From the NCBI RefSeq assembly GCF_006088715.1, contig NZ_CP030772.1, positions 1-64,000 of the forward strand: a DNA stretch of 64,000 nucleotides. The letters are read 5' to 3'. Both the position numbers and the translations under genes were made by a program. A model generated the notes under the pieces. That model saw only the letters and a program-made list of their open reading frames with translations. It did no database searches and was not told the DNA's origin. This DNA is from Streptomyces sp. YIM 121038 (lineage in GTDB: Bacteria > Actinomycetota > Actinomycetes > Streptomycetales > Streptomycetaceae). Of this stretch, positions 37,730-46,316 are shown one piece after another (the stretch's first letter is position 1; every line of letters begins with the position of its first letter).

Positions 37730-40700
37730 TTAGCTCTCCCCGAGGGTGTAGAGGCGCTTCTGCTTGATCTCTTTGGGCATACGGCCTTCATTCCAGATCT
37801 GTCGCCAGTCACCGACGACGTGGATCTCGTCGACGCCGGAGACCTGCACCAGGGTAAGGCCCTCCTGATAGGCCCGGTGGGCTTTCATCCAGAGGCTGGC
37901 GAAGGCCTGCGATCGGATGATGTGGACCCAGTCGGCCCGGCGGAGTTCCTGGTTCTTTCCTGATTCACCGATCGTGGAGGTGAATCGGGAGTACATCGCC
38001 TTGACGTACTCCTCGGTGACCTTGTCGTCTTCCTGAATTGCCTTGGTGCGGGCTTCGTTGAGGATGCGGCGGAACTTCTCCAGCAGGGCTTCCGTGCCGC
38101 CCGAGGTCCATGACTCCAGAATTCGCGGGGGCTCGGAGAGGTCAAGCTCGTGGCAGCGGATGAGCAGGCGCACGGTCGCTTCGTCCAGCAGGTACGGGCC
38201 TGGCTCGACCCGGTTGCCGAGCGGGTTCGGAAGGTCGTCGTGGCGCCATTCGAAGTGGTCAACGCGGTGGATGCCGGACTCCTTCGCGAGGAACCCGCGG
38301 GTGTGGTGGCGCAGCGCGCCGATCGGCAGGTAGGTCTTGAAGGCCGACAGGTAGGCGGCGTTCGTGTCGAGAGCCGTCACGTCCAGGGGCGGCTGCAGGC
38401 CGTTCTTCACGGCCGTGAGCAGCGCCCTGTTACGCCACTTGTGACGCCCTTCCCAGATTTGGTCTGACTCGTGCTGTGAAGGCTTGGAGAGGAATTCGAG
38501 AGGTTCCGGGTATACGGAATGCTCGTACGTGGCGCCGACTCGGGAAAGCTTGAACAGGGCCATGGCGTCCGGTACAGCTTTGCGCTTGAGCAGGTTGATC
38601 GCGGCGTCGACGTCGCCGTCGGCTTCCTGGAGTGCCTGCTCGACAGCGGATTCGATCTTGTTGGTGAAGAAGGTGTACGTGCGGCCGCGGCGGACGTTCC
38701 CGCTGTCCTCCGGCGGGACCGTGCCGTCCTGGAACGCCTCCGAGACGTCCTCGTCGCCGCTCGCGTGGTCTTCAGCGATCGGCTCGCGCGCAGGGGCGGA
38801 GTCGGCTCGCTCTGTCACGGTCGTCGGTGCGACGGGGGCGGAGACGGGTTTGATGCCTGCGATCGCTGCTGCGGTTCCGAACGCGGTGAGCGCGGTGCGC
38901 AGCTGTGCGTGCTCCGCGCTCCCGTCGAGTTGCAGGCGCCGTCCGGCGAGGTGAGCGGTGCGCGCCCGGGCCCTGTCGAGCGCGTTCTGGTCGCCGCTCT
39001 CCAGGGCTTGGGCCAGGGCCGTCAGGGCTGACCGGGCGGCCAGGGACAGGGGGGCCGTCGCGTCAGCGGCTAGGAGGGGTGCTGCGGCGGAGGCGAGTTC
39101 GCGTTCCGCGGCGCGGAGGGCTGCCGCCGGCGCCTGCGGGGTGGCGGCGCGGCGGGCCGAGACGTAGGCACCGAGTGCGGCGCCCAGACTGTGGCCTTCG
39201 TCCGTCTCGGGCACCTGCGGACCGCGTACGGCCAGGTCCTCGACGGCCTGGCGCAGGCCCTCGAGTTCCGGCCCGCTCTCGGTTGCCCGTCCATGGGCGA
39301 GCGCGCTGAGCGCCCCCTTGAGGCGTGCTGAGATTCCGGTGGCCATTCCGGAGGTGAAAGGCTGTGCGGCGGCGAGCAGCTTGTCCTCGGCGCTGAGGTC
39401 GACCGGCGCGCCCGGTGCAGTCGTGCCGGGAGGAGCGGGGGCCTGCGGCGCGCGGGGATTCGCCGGGGCGGCCTTGGAGGGCTGGTGGGCGGGGGCGTCG
39501 GTGAAACGGGCGCAGGTGAAGTCGGCGTGCAGCGCTACGGTCTCAAGGACGCCGAAGTCTCTTTCTGCGTAGCTCACTTCGGCCTGTTCGCCGCTCTTCG
39601 TCACGGTCAGGGTCACGTCGGCGTCCAGCGCGGCCAGCAGGTTCGCTTCGTCCGTGTCGACCGCGGCAACGACGGGCACACGCAGCACGCGGGCTAGGTG
39701 CGCGAGGGACTGGACGGCGGCTGGCAGGTCCCTCCCGGAGAGCGGTACCAGCGGGTCGGGAACACGTTGCAGCCGGTCCACGACGATCAGAGCGAGTCCC
39801 GGGACGTAGCGGGCGGCATCTGAGATGTCCGAGGCGCGCAGCCCCGCGCCGTCGTCGATGTGCCACACCTCCCCCGCGAGTTGCTGAAGCTTCCCTGCGA
39901 CCTCGGCGGCCGTTTGGGCTTCCTGGTCCGTGAGCTGCTTCTGCCGAAGCCTGCGGTAGTCCACTCCGCCCTCCGCGGCGATTACCCGCATCGCCACGTC
40001 CTCGCGGGTCAGTCCCGATGCCGCGTACAGCACGGAGCGCCGACATGTGAAGGCCGTGTGCCGGGCGGCGGCTCCGACGAGGAGCGAGGGCCCGGCCCCT
40101 GGGGCGCCCGCCACGAGCGTCAGCTTGCCCGGCAGTAGCCCACCGACAGCCGCGTCCAGCGCTGTGAGCCCGAACTGGAGTGCCTCCTGCGGGGTTTCGT
40201 TCCGACCTGATGCCAGCGCCTGCTCCAGCACCCCTCCGAGCGCCGCGAGCGGCCGAGCGCCCGGGCGGGCAGCGGGGGAAGGAGCAGGTTCTGTTGCGCG
40301 CGGTCGGGAGGGCCGTTCGTCGGCGGTGCTCTCCGCATCAGCGACCGAAGCGACTGAATGCCCGGGGTTGCCGGATGGCCGTGCGTCCGGCGCCCCGACG
40401 GGCTCGGGCAGTTGCCCGCCGTCTCGTGCGGTGTCGCCCACCTGCACCGACGGCGCATCACCATTGTCGGCACCCGCCGGAACTACTACAGGGGCGTTAC
40501 CGGGGGATACGAGCACAGCGTCGACCAGGACGGCCAGCGGCGCCGTGTCGGCCCGGTCCAGAAGCACCTGCGGCACCCCGGGGCTGTGGCCGTCGCCCGC
40601 CGCAGCGCTGATCAGGTCACCGAGCTTGCCCCGCGCCTCGGTGCGCACCCACGACGGCCAGGTCGGCAGGCGAGCACGCGCGGATGGGTCCAGCAGTTCA

Positions 40701-40894
40701 AGGGAGATGAGCGCTGCCCGGAAGACGCGGCCACGGGCGCGCTTGACCAGCACCGTCACGGTGCCCTCCCGGGCCGAGTCCACCAGCGCGTACAAGCGGG
40801 GGCGCGCTGCCGACACCTGCACCTCTTCAGGGGGCGGGAGAGCGGATGCGTCGGCGCCGCTCGCTTCCGGCTCCGGCGCGGGAACAGAGGTCAT
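37730..40894 (-). CDS. Tap/Tac-like telomere-associated protein with DnaB-like RecA domain and polymerase-like C-terminus
   Basis: This is a 1054-residue protein. Residues about 240-460 resemble a DnaB/RecA fold: GKLTLVAGAPGAGPS in the P-loop place, with Lys replaced by Pro, and Walker B LALIVVDRLQRV at 367-378. The C-terminal 220 residues carry polymerase-like motifs: ALDTNAAYLSAF with Asp843 and Tyr848 (motif A, compare DVNMAF in chromosomal Tap as I recall it), a KAMYSRFTSTIGE helix, and VSGVDEIHVVGDW with Asp1022 (motif C). Tap proteins bind telomeres and deoxynucleotidylate Tpg. ATG 40894 after TGGAG was chosen; the longer frame is low complexity. It is longer than chromosomal Tap (about 740) because of the RecA-like insert. 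The tpg-like partner follows at four bases. Confidence 0.68.
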   Translation of the reverse strand: MTSVPAPEPEASGADASALPPPEEVQVSAARPRLYALVDSAREGTVTVLVKRARGRVFRAALISLELLDPSARARLPTWPSWVRTEARGKLGDLISAAAGDGHSPGVPQVLLDRADTAPLAVLVDAVLVSPGNAPVVVPAGADNGDAPSVQVGDTARDGGQLPEPVGAPDARPSGNPGHSVASVADAESTADERPSRPRATEPAPSPAARPGARPLAALGGVLEQALASGRNETPQEALQFGLTALDAAVGGLLPGKLTLVAGAPGAGPSLLVGAAARHTAFTCRRSVLYAASGLTREDVAMRVIAAEGGVDYRRLRQKQLTDQEAQTAAEVAGKLQQLAGEVWHIDDGAGLRASDISDAARYVPGLALIVVDRLQRVPDPLVPLSGRDLPAAVQSLAHLARVLRVPVVAAVDTDEANLLAALDADVTLTVTKSGEQAEVSYAERDFGVLETVALHADFTCARFTDAPAHQPSKAAPANPRAPQAPAPPGTTAPGAPVDLSAEDKLLAAAQPFTSGMATGISARLKGALSALAHGRATESGPELEGLRQAVEDLAVRGPQVPETDEGHSLGAALGAYVSARRAATPQAPAAALRAAERELASAAAPLLAADATAPLSLAARSALTALAQALESGDQNALDRARARTAHLAGRRLQLDGSAEHAQLRTALTAFGTAAAIAGIKPVSAPVAPTTVTERADSAPAREPIAEDHASGDEDVSEAFQDGTVPPEDSGNVRRGRTYTFFTNKIESAVEQALQEADGDVDAAINLLKRKAVPDAMALFKLSRVGATYEHSVYPEPLEFLSKPSQHESDQIWEGRHKWRNRALLTAVKNGLQPPLDVTALDTNAAYLSAFKTYLPIGALRHHTRGFLAKESGIHRVDHFEWRHDDLPNPLGNRVEPGPYLLDEATVRLLIRCHELDLSEPPRILESWTSGGTEALLEKFRRILNEARTKAIQEDDKVTEEYVKAMYSRFTSTIGESGKNQELRRADWVHIIRSQAFASLWMKAHRAYQEGLTLVQVSGVDEIHVVGDWRQIWNEGRMPKEIKQKRLYTLGES

Positions 40895-40982
40895 CGGACA
40901 ACTCCAGACGTAGACCGGCGGCGCGCTGTAGGACCGGGGGGTACGTGGCGCGGCGCCTGGGGGCTGCCAGCACGCTACGGCG

Positions 40983-41100
40983 ACCCGTAACGAATCAAGC
41001 GCTACACACGTAACGATAGTCGGTGCGCGCGGTGCGGCGCAGCTCAAACACGTAATGAACTTCGCTCGGGCGGCGGGCCGGGGGCGCCGACCCGTAACAA
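40983..41100. promoter_or_regulatory. Four phased direct repeats, operator or telomere-operon control
   Basis: ACCCGTAACGA at 40983, ACACGTAACGA at 41006, ACACGTAATGA at 41048 and ACCCGTAACAA at 41090 are spaced 23, 42 and 42 bp apart. They lie between the tap-like gene (leftward) and promoter P3 (rightward). Spacing near multiples of 21 bp places them on one face of the helix, as for a cooperative DNA-binding protein. Confidence 0.6.
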
Positions 41101-41119
41101 GTTCTCCACTGAACTCGTT

Positions 41120-41154
41120 GGGGTATTGCGTATTGTTAATGACGCACGTAGAGT
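41120..41154 (+). promoter_or_regulatory. Repeated promoter copy P3
   Basis: GGGGTA, TTGCGT, 17 bp (ATTGTTAATGACGCACG), TAGAGT. The ATG of the next gene is seven bases past the -10 box, again predicting a leaderless transcript. Confidence 0.75.
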
Positions 41155-41161
41155 TCTATCC

Positions 41162-41440
41162 ATGAAGCGCAGAGACCTCCCGAACCGCACCAAGGACCCC
41201 GTCGCATTCGTGGCCGCCTACTCCATCTGGTACGCCCAGTGGTACCTGGCCTTCGGCCTCCTGATCCCCGCTCCGCTCTGTCTGGGAGCGCTGACAGCCA
41301 TCGCGCTGCCCGGCGATGCGGGGACCGTCCGGATCACCATCGGGCTCCTCGTCTGCTTCGCCCCGCTGTGGCTTTCGGTGGCGCTCGCCCCTCGCCTCGT
41401 CGACCGCCTCGACCGGCACTACGAGTCCCAGGGCCGCTGA
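41162..41440 (+). CDS. Small membrane protein, leaderless
   Basis: This 92-residue protein has two hydrophobic segments (residues about 26-48 and 58-76) and a basic C-terminal tail (RLVDRLDRHYESQGR). It has no ribosome site, but ATG 41162 lies at the predicted start of transcription from P3. Family is unknown. It is the first gene of the P3 unit. Confidence 0.65.
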   Translation: MKRRDLPNRTKDPVAFVAAYSIWYAQWYLAFGLLIPAPLCLGALTAIALPGDAGTVRITIGLLVCFAPLWLSVALAPRLVDRLDRHYESQGR

Positions 41441-41509
41441 CCCGCACCACATCGTCACGCCGGGCGCGGCAAGCGCCCGGCCCACCCCTCTAGGCAGAGA
41501 GCAGGAACC

Positions 41510-41950
41510 ATGAAGATCACGATGCCGTGCGGACTCGGAATCGGCCCCGGCGGCCAGTGTGCCTCCGGTACGTGCTTCAACGCGGCCACCCGCGTACTGG
41601 AGCACCACGAGGAGACGGGCATCTGGCGCTCCGGCGCCTACTGCATGCCATGCCTGGAGCGGCGGGTCCGGCCAGCGGCAGAGGTCGCGGCCGCCGACGA
41701 CCGCGACATCCGTTACGGCCGCACCGGCGGCACGAACGGCCTCCCCGACGACCGGTGGAAGATCCGCGAGTTCGCCCCGGACGAGCTCGCCGAACTGAAG
41801 GCCATCCGCAACGGCCAGCTCCTGTGCATGTACGTGGAGCCGGGCGTCTTCCGCTGGGCGACCGGTGCCGAGGTCACGGCCGACCGCGAACGCCGCGCGG
41901 CCGCCGAGAGGGCGGAGAGGGACAGGATGCAGGCCCGGTTCCGCCGGTAG
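41510..41950 (+). CDS. Hypothetical Cys-rich protein of the P3 unit
   Basis: This 146-residue protein starts at ATG 41510 behind CAGGAA. The N-terminal part carries cysteines at about 7, 17, 22 and CMPC at about 45-48, a possible zinc site. A helical C-terminus is rich in Arg and Glu. No family is recognised. Confidence 0.6.
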   Translation: MKITMPCGLGIGPGGQCASGTCFNAATRVLEHHEETGIWRSGAYCMPCLERRVRPAAEVAAADDRDIRYGRTGGTNGLPDDRWKIREFAPDELAELKAIRNGQLLCMYVEPGVFRWATGAEVTADRERRAAAERAERDRMQARFRR

Positions 41951-41964
41951 CCGCCCCTTCCCAC

Positions 41965-41994
41965 GGTGGTGGGGGCGGTTCCACCCCCACCACC
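41965..41994 (+). terminator. Hairpin with perfect 11-bp stem
   Basis: GGTGGTGGGGG and CCCCCACCACC flank an 8-base loop, 15 bases after the stop of 41510-41950. It is a likely terminator or attenuator inside the P3 unit. Confidence 0.6.
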
Positions 41995-42039
41995 CCCAGA
42001 CATCACTCGAATCTGAAACCTAGTCACAGGACAGGACCC

Positions 42040-42234
42040 ATGAAGCTCACCGCCCGCTCGCTCACCTCCCACTACGGCCCCTCGCTGATCGGGGCGCTCG
42101 GACTGGCCTACGTCTCCTTGATCGTGCTCCCCTTCGACAACGGCGTGGCGCGCTTCCTCATCGGAGTTGCCGCAGGAGCGATCGGCAGCGCGCTCGGACG
42201 GCACGTTGCCACGCGTCTGCGCCGCGACAGCTAG
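42040..42234 (+). CDS. Small membrane protein
   Basis: This 64-residue protein has one or two hydrophobic segments (SLIGALGLAYVSLIVLPF, FLIGVAAGAIGSALG) and a basic end (RHVATRLRRDS). ATG 42040 follows AGGAC. Function is unknown. Confidence 0.55.
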   Translation: MKLTARSLTSHYGPSLIGALGLAYVSLIVLPFDNGVARFLIGVAAGAIGSALGRHVATRLRRDS

Positions 42235-42368
42235 ACGAACTGGGGCGCAGGGCAGGATCGCCTGCACTGCGCCCGGCTCAAGGCGTGCCCGTCGACCGGA
42301 CCGAGCGCGGGGCACCTCACGCGCCGCGTGCCTTACTCCATCCCGCAAGGCCAGGAGACGCACCTTCC

Positions 42369-43055
42369 ATGATCACGAACAAGACGCTGCCGGTGCAGGC
42401 CAACGGGCACATACTCCGCGGCCCAGCCGAAACCGAAGTGATGTGCTGGCAGGGCGAACTGTTCCCCCACACCATGCTCACCTGTGCCGTCTGCGGCCTT
42501 CGTACGGCCGGGCAGATCGTCGACGGAGACGTTCACATGCCGACACCCTGCGCCTTGCAGGACGGCATCACCACCACGATTACCCTTGACGTTCCGTCCG
42601 GGAAGATCCTCGTCAGCGACAGCCTGCGCCCCGTCTACGACTGGGACGACCGGGGGCTGGCACCCTACGAGTCCGCCCTCGGCCAGGCGCAGGCTATGAA
42701 GGCCATGGCTGCAATCGGCTGTGCTTTTGGTCCGGTGCTCCACGGTGCAGACCTGTACCGCACAGGGCCGGACAGCTACGTCATCGCCAATCCCATGTTG
42801 GACGAGTACGGCGAGCCGGTGATGCCCGACACAACCCATCTGGCCCGCGTCCACTCCGGTCTCTGGGCCTACTCCATCGCCGATTTCGAGCACTGGAAGA
42901 GCCGGGGCGGCGACCCTGCCACACTCGACTGGACGGACACGGTCGTCGACGTCACACCGGGCGTCTACCAGTTCACGAACCATCAAGGGGAGCGCGGTTT
43001 CGAAGCCGACTCCGCCGAGACCGTGATCTTCGCGCACGTGGAGCGTATCGCCTGA
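42369..43055 (+). CDS. Hypothetical protein of the P3 unit
   Basis: This 228-residue soluble protein starts at ATG 42369 behind CAGGAG. A CxxC pair (TCAVCGL) near residue 40 may belong to a zinc site with Cys about 60. The rest is not recognised (GVYQFTNHQGERGFEADSAE near the C-terminus). It has normal codon usage and no membrane segment. Confidence 0.6.
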   Translation: MITNKTLPVQANGHILRGPAETEVMCWQGELFPHTMLTCAVCGLRTAGQIVDGDVHMPTPCALQDGITTTITLDVPSGKILVSDSLRPVYDWDDRGLAPYESALGQAQAMKAMAAIGCAFGPVLHGADLYRTGPDSYVIANPMLDEYGEPVMPDTTHLARVHSGLWAYSIADFEHWKSRGGDPATLDWTDTVVDVTPGVYQFTNHQGERGFEADSAETVIFAHVERIA

Positions 43056-43135
43056 GCCTGCCGGTTCCACGCAGCCTTGCACGGGAAGGTGATCCTTCCT
43101 CCCCCGCTCGACCGGGCGACCGGGTATCCCATCGG

Positions 43136-43157
43136 AGGGCGGTGAATTCACCGCCCT
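43136..43157. promoter_or_regulatory. Perfect 22-bp palindrome upstream of a small membrane gene
   Basis: The two 11-base halves are AGGGCGGTGAA and TTCACCGCCCT. The palindrome lies 23 bases before GTG 43181 and contains one of the GGTGA-type dyads, so it may be an operator or an mRNA hairpin for the next gene. Confidence 0.5.
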
Positions 43158-43180
43158 CTGTGAAACTGGAGGTGTTCCAC

Positions 43181-43381
43181 GTGAAGAGGTTCAGCGGTAG
43201 CCCATGGGGCCGGTGGGCCATGTGCTGGGGAGCGCCGTCCGCCACCGTCGCGCTCGGCACCGTGGTGCTCGCCACGGCGGTCCAGGTGCGATCGGCGGGC
43301 GCGACCGCCGTGGTGATCGTGGTGTCCCTCGTCGCCCTGTTCGCGTTCGTGCTGTCCATGCCTCGCAGCGGCCGGGGGTGA
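43181..43381 (+). CDS. Small membrane protein, GTG start
   Basis: GTG 43181 follows CTGGAGGTG. The 66-residue product has two hydrophobic segments (ATVALGTVVLATAVQV, then VVIVVSLVALFAFVLSM) with a short loop. Function is unknown. Its stop lies inside a dyad motif. Confidence 0.55.
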   Translation: MKRFSGSPWGRWAMCWGAPSATVALGTVVLATAVQVRSAGATAVVIVVSLVALFAFVLSMPRSGRG

Positions 43382-44358
43382 ATGCTCCTCCCCCGCCGCA
43401 GGGGGCGATCTCGCCGCCCCGCCCCCGCGCCCCGATCGGCCGCTCCCCGGGGCGGCCTTTCCCATGCCCTCTTTGCGGCATTTGTTCCATGCGGGTTCTG
43501 CCCGCCCCACCCCGGCCCCGCCCGGCCCGGCGCGCCGCAACCCTCCGGACAGCCCCGCCGTCTCCCAGCCCTACGAGGCACCGCACCCACCGGACAACCT
43601 CACCCACGTACCGCACTCCACTGAACGCCTGAAATTCACACTGCCTCTGGGGCCTTGTCATCTGTTCCATCCGCTGCACTCTGCTGTTCTGCTCTGCTGC
43701 TCTACTCCGCTGCGCCTCTTACTCCTCCTCTCTCACCGCCGGCATGGCTCACCCTCTTCGCCTGTGCTGTTCCTGGCCAACTAGCCCTGTAGGGAAGTAG
43801 TCGGCGTTCACGCAGTCTCAGAAAACGCCCTCTGACCTGCTGTTTTCAGGTTCCGGCAGGACACCTCTGCCGCGACCCGGAGCGCGACCTGGAGCGCGAC
43901 CCGGAGCGCGACCTACGGCGCGACCCGGAGCGCGACCCGGAGCGCGACCCGCTTCAGCACCCCTGACGAGCCGTTGACGTCCGCCGGGGGTGAGCTCTCC
44001 CTCCTGTCGGCGAGGGCGCACCGGCTGGAGGAGGAACCGCCCCCAGGGCACTCGGGTTGGCCGGGGTGAAAACACCCCGGCGGGAGAGGGGCGATCGCTC
44101 CCCCATGGGCGCAGCACAGCAACATCCCAACGAAACCAGGGCGGGGCGAATCCGCCTCCCAGGCCGCCGAGGTGATTGCACCTCCCTGCCGCGCCCTGCC
44201 AGCGGAGAGTGCCCGCTTACGCGGGGGTGATTCTTCCTCTGCTTGCGCGACGGACAGACAGCGAAAGGGGCGGCGACCCCAGACGTCGAACTCCAGGAGG
44301 CAGGGGTGTTTTCTCCCCGGTGCGGTCGTGGGAAGCGTACGTGTGCGCCGGAGCTGGA
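43382..44358. other. Non-coding stretch of about 1 kb with dyads, a pyrimidine tract and tandem repeats
   Basis: No ORF here is convincing; the minus-strand frame running through it is a repeat artefact. It holds seven of the GGTGA dyads, a strongly pyrimidine-rich tract at about 43675-43785, and a 12-bp tandem array at 43872-43955. Converging units end on either side, so part of it may terminate transcription. Confidence 0.55.
43872..43955. repeat. Seven tandem copies of a 12-bp repeat
   Basis: The unit is GCGACCCGGAGC, with variants at copies 2, 4 and 7. The length is 84 bp. It is not part of a credible gene. Confidence 0.8.
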
Positions 44359-45336
44359 TTACGTGTGCTGGTGTACTGGCCGCAGGCACAGGCAGAGGTG
44401 GCGCTCGCCCCGGCTGTAGGTGTAGCCGTGGCCGGAGCAGTCGGGGCACGCCGGGTCGTGGTCCAGGGGGACACCTTCGGTGCAGTCGACGGGTTCTTGC
44501 CAGACGGGGACGAAGACGCCGCCACCCTGGTCGTCCCAGGTGAGTGTGACCATGACGACGCCGTCCCCGGCGCAGCCGCCGGGACAGTCCGGATCGTGAG
44601 GCTGCTCGGCTTCCTCGGGGTGCGCTTCGCGGTAGACGTCCAGGAGGTACTGCAGGGCGTTCTCGTCGTGCGTGCGCGGGCGTCCGTCGAGGTCGCGTAC
44701 GTGGTGGGCGGCGGTTGCCGCGGCCTGCGCGGAACCTCGGTCCGCGGGGGCCAGTAGGGCCGCGTTCCACAGCAGCAGGCCTCGTGCGATGTGGTGCTCG
44801 CGCAGTTGCGTGTCCGCGTCGTCGGCGCTTCTGCCGTGGTGCTGGCAGGTTCTGGCCGCGGTGTACGACCACAGCATGGTGCGGATCATCCGCGACGCGG
44901 GCGGCCATTCGAAGGGCAGCTGTTCCTGTGGGCTCTCGGCGGGATCGGCCACGGGCTGGGGCGTTCGCAGGTCGGAGTGACCATGCATCGCGGCGTAGGA
45001 GGTGCGCAGGTAGTCGGTGCCGCTCAGGGGGGTGGTGGGCAGGTGGAAGCCGTCGTGTGCCAGGAGGTTGGTTCCCAGTCCGCGGGCGGCCTCGTGGACT
45101 TCGGGGTCGCGGGCCCCGCGGATGGCGAGGATGTCGTAGAACGCGCCGAGGTGGATGAGGCGGGCTCGCGCGAGCCGGTGCACCTGGTCGCTGCGGAATG
45201 CTTCCGGATGTTCGAAGGTGGCGTCGTGCTGCAGGTGGGCCCAGCGTGCTTCGAGGATCATGCGCTGGGCGGAGGGGCGCTCCTGCGCGTAGGCGGCTAC
45301 GGCATGCTCAGGCAGGTACGTCGGTGAGAAAGTCAC
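44359..45336 (-). CDS. Hypothetical protein with C-terminal zinc-finger-like Cys motifs
   Basis: This 325-residue protein starts at GTG 45336 after AGGAA. The first 240 residues are helical with several His/Trp-rich segments (MIRTMLWSYTAARTCQHHG). Near the C-terminus DPDCPGGCAGDG and DPACPDCSGHG are followed by HLCLCL, resembling a DnaJ-type CxxCxGxG zinc finger. The role is unknown. It overlaps the preceding gene by 29 bases and is the last gene of the P4 unit. Confidence 0.65.
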   Translation of the reverse strand: MTFSPTYLPEHAVAAYAQERPSAQRMILEARWAHLQHDATFEHPEAFRSDQVHRLARARLIHLGAFYDILAIRGARDPEVHEAARGLGTNLLAHDGFHLPTTPLSGTDYLRTSYAAMHGHSDLRTPQPVADPAESPQEQLPFEWPPASRMIRTMLWSYTAARTCQHHGRSADDADTQLREHHIARGLLLWNAALLAPADRGSAQAAATAAHHVRDLDGRPRTHDENALQYLLDVYREAHPEEAEQPHDPDCPGGCAGDGVVMVTLTWDDQGGGVFVPVWQEPVDCTEGVPLDHDPACPDCSGHGYTYSRGERHLCLCLRPVHQHT

Positions 45337-45661
45337 GGGTGCCGTTCCTGGTGTGTCGGCGGGGGCGGTGGTCGGTCGTGAGCGGGGTGCAGGCGACGGT
45401 GGTGATGCCGTCGAGCCGTCCCCGGTCGTCGTAGGTCAGCTCGAGGTCGAGGCTCTGGTGCTGGGTGCGTGGTGCCGAGCAGTGGTCGCAGGTCGCGTGT
45501 GTGAAGTCGCCGGCGGCGCTGGCGGCGGCGAGGTTGTGGATGTGCCTGCGCTCGAGGGTCAGATGGGCGGGCCGGGTGTGGTCGGCGGCGCCGTGGCTGT
45601 GCGCGAGGCTGACGAGGATCTCGTCCGGGCTGAGTTCGCCGGGGCGGTGCAGGCTGGTCAT
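45308..45661 (-). CDS. Hypothetical protein with CxxC motif
   Basis: This 117-residue protein starts at ATG 45661, with no strong ribosome site seen. It contains ATCDHCSAPRTQHQ near residue 58. A basic C-terminus overlaps the next gene. Function is unknown; it is part of the minus-strand P4 unit. Confidence 0.55.
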   Translation of the reverse strand: MTSLHRPGELSPDEILVSLAHSHGAADHTRPAHLTLERRHIHNLAAASAAGDFTHATCDHCSAPRTQHQSLDLELTYDDRGRLDGITTVACTPLTTDHRPRRHTRNGTRDFLTDVPA

Positions 45662-45742
45662 CGTGGAATCCGGTGGCGCGCTCTGGGGCCGTGGTACGGG
45701 TGGAGGGCCCGGCTCTGCGCTGCCGGGCCCTCCTGCGCGGGT

Positions 45743-46237
45743 TCAGAAGTGGTCGTTGATGTCGACGCTGTGGTACTCCTCGCGCGTCACGGTCTCCCAG
45801 TCGGTCTCGGTGCCGTCCTTCAGCTTCAGCTCCCACTTCTCCGGGGTCCGGTATCCCTTGAGGACGGCGACGGTGGTCGTTCCGCATCCCGGGCGTGTTG
45901 TGCTCTTGTCCGGTGTGCGGGGGGTCTTGGCGTCTCCGCGCGGCGAATCGGGCTTGGCGGGCGCGGGCTTGGGCTTGGCCGGGGCGGGCTTGGCAGGCTT
46001 GGGTGCGGGAGGCCGTGGCCGGGTGATGCTGGTCCGGAGGGTCTGCGTCCGCGTGGATCTGCACGGAGCGGGGCGTTGTTCCTGCGCGTAGATCGGGCCA
46101 GCAGCAGCGCGGTGGCGCTTGTCGATGACCTTTCCGTGGTCCAGGTCGGCGTTGTCGGTGCCGCCGCACGCGGACAGGAGAAGTGCCAGGGCTGAGGTTC
46201 CGGTGACCGCGATGGAGCGCGAGGCGGAGGGGCGCAA
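45743..46237 (-). CDS. Lipoprotein
   Basis: This 164-residue exported protein starts at TTG 46237 after AAGGAC. The signal peptide ends with the lipobox LLLSACGG, so Cys about 24 should be lipid-modified. A Pro/Lys/Ala-rich linker (about 75-105) separates this from a C-terminal domain containing EKWELKLKDGTETDWETVTR and ending SVDINDHF. Similar short lipoproteins occur on Streptomyces plasmids and phages, where the partner is unknown. Confidence 0.75.
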   Translation of the reverse strand: MRPSASRSIAVTGTSALALLLSACGGTDNADLDHGKVIDKRHRAAAGPIYAQEQRPAPCRSTRTQTLRTSITRPRPPAPKPAKPAPAKPKPAPAKPDSPRGDAKTPRTPDKSTTRPGCGTTTVAVLKGYRTPEKWELKLKDGTETDWETVTREEYHSVDINDHF

Positions 46238-46316
46238 GGTGGGCGTCCTTCAGTGAGGTGAGGTGGGTGTGGTGGACGAGGCGGGCGGCCGCCGTGGATG
46301 CGGCCGCCCTGCTGCC

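Larger units (their letters stand above)
43088..44316 (+). repeat. Ten copies of a 12-bp dyad, consensus GGTGAWNNCWCC
   Basis: Copies start at 43088, 43141, 43377, 43404, 43989, 44065, 44090, 44171, 44226 and 44305, all on the same strand reading. Examples are GGTGAATTCACC (perfect palindrome), GGTGAAAACACC, GGTGATTGCACC and GGCGATCGCTCC. G-rich sequence usually lies 5' and C-rich sequence 3', so most can extend into hairpins. Nine of the ten lie outside coding sequence. Confidence 0.6.

Noticed and set aside
43913..44908. 331-residue minus-strand ORF across the dyad cluster
   Set aside because: It runs in the wrong frame over the real 44359-45336 gene and through tandem repeats (RVALRVAL), with no coherent domain.
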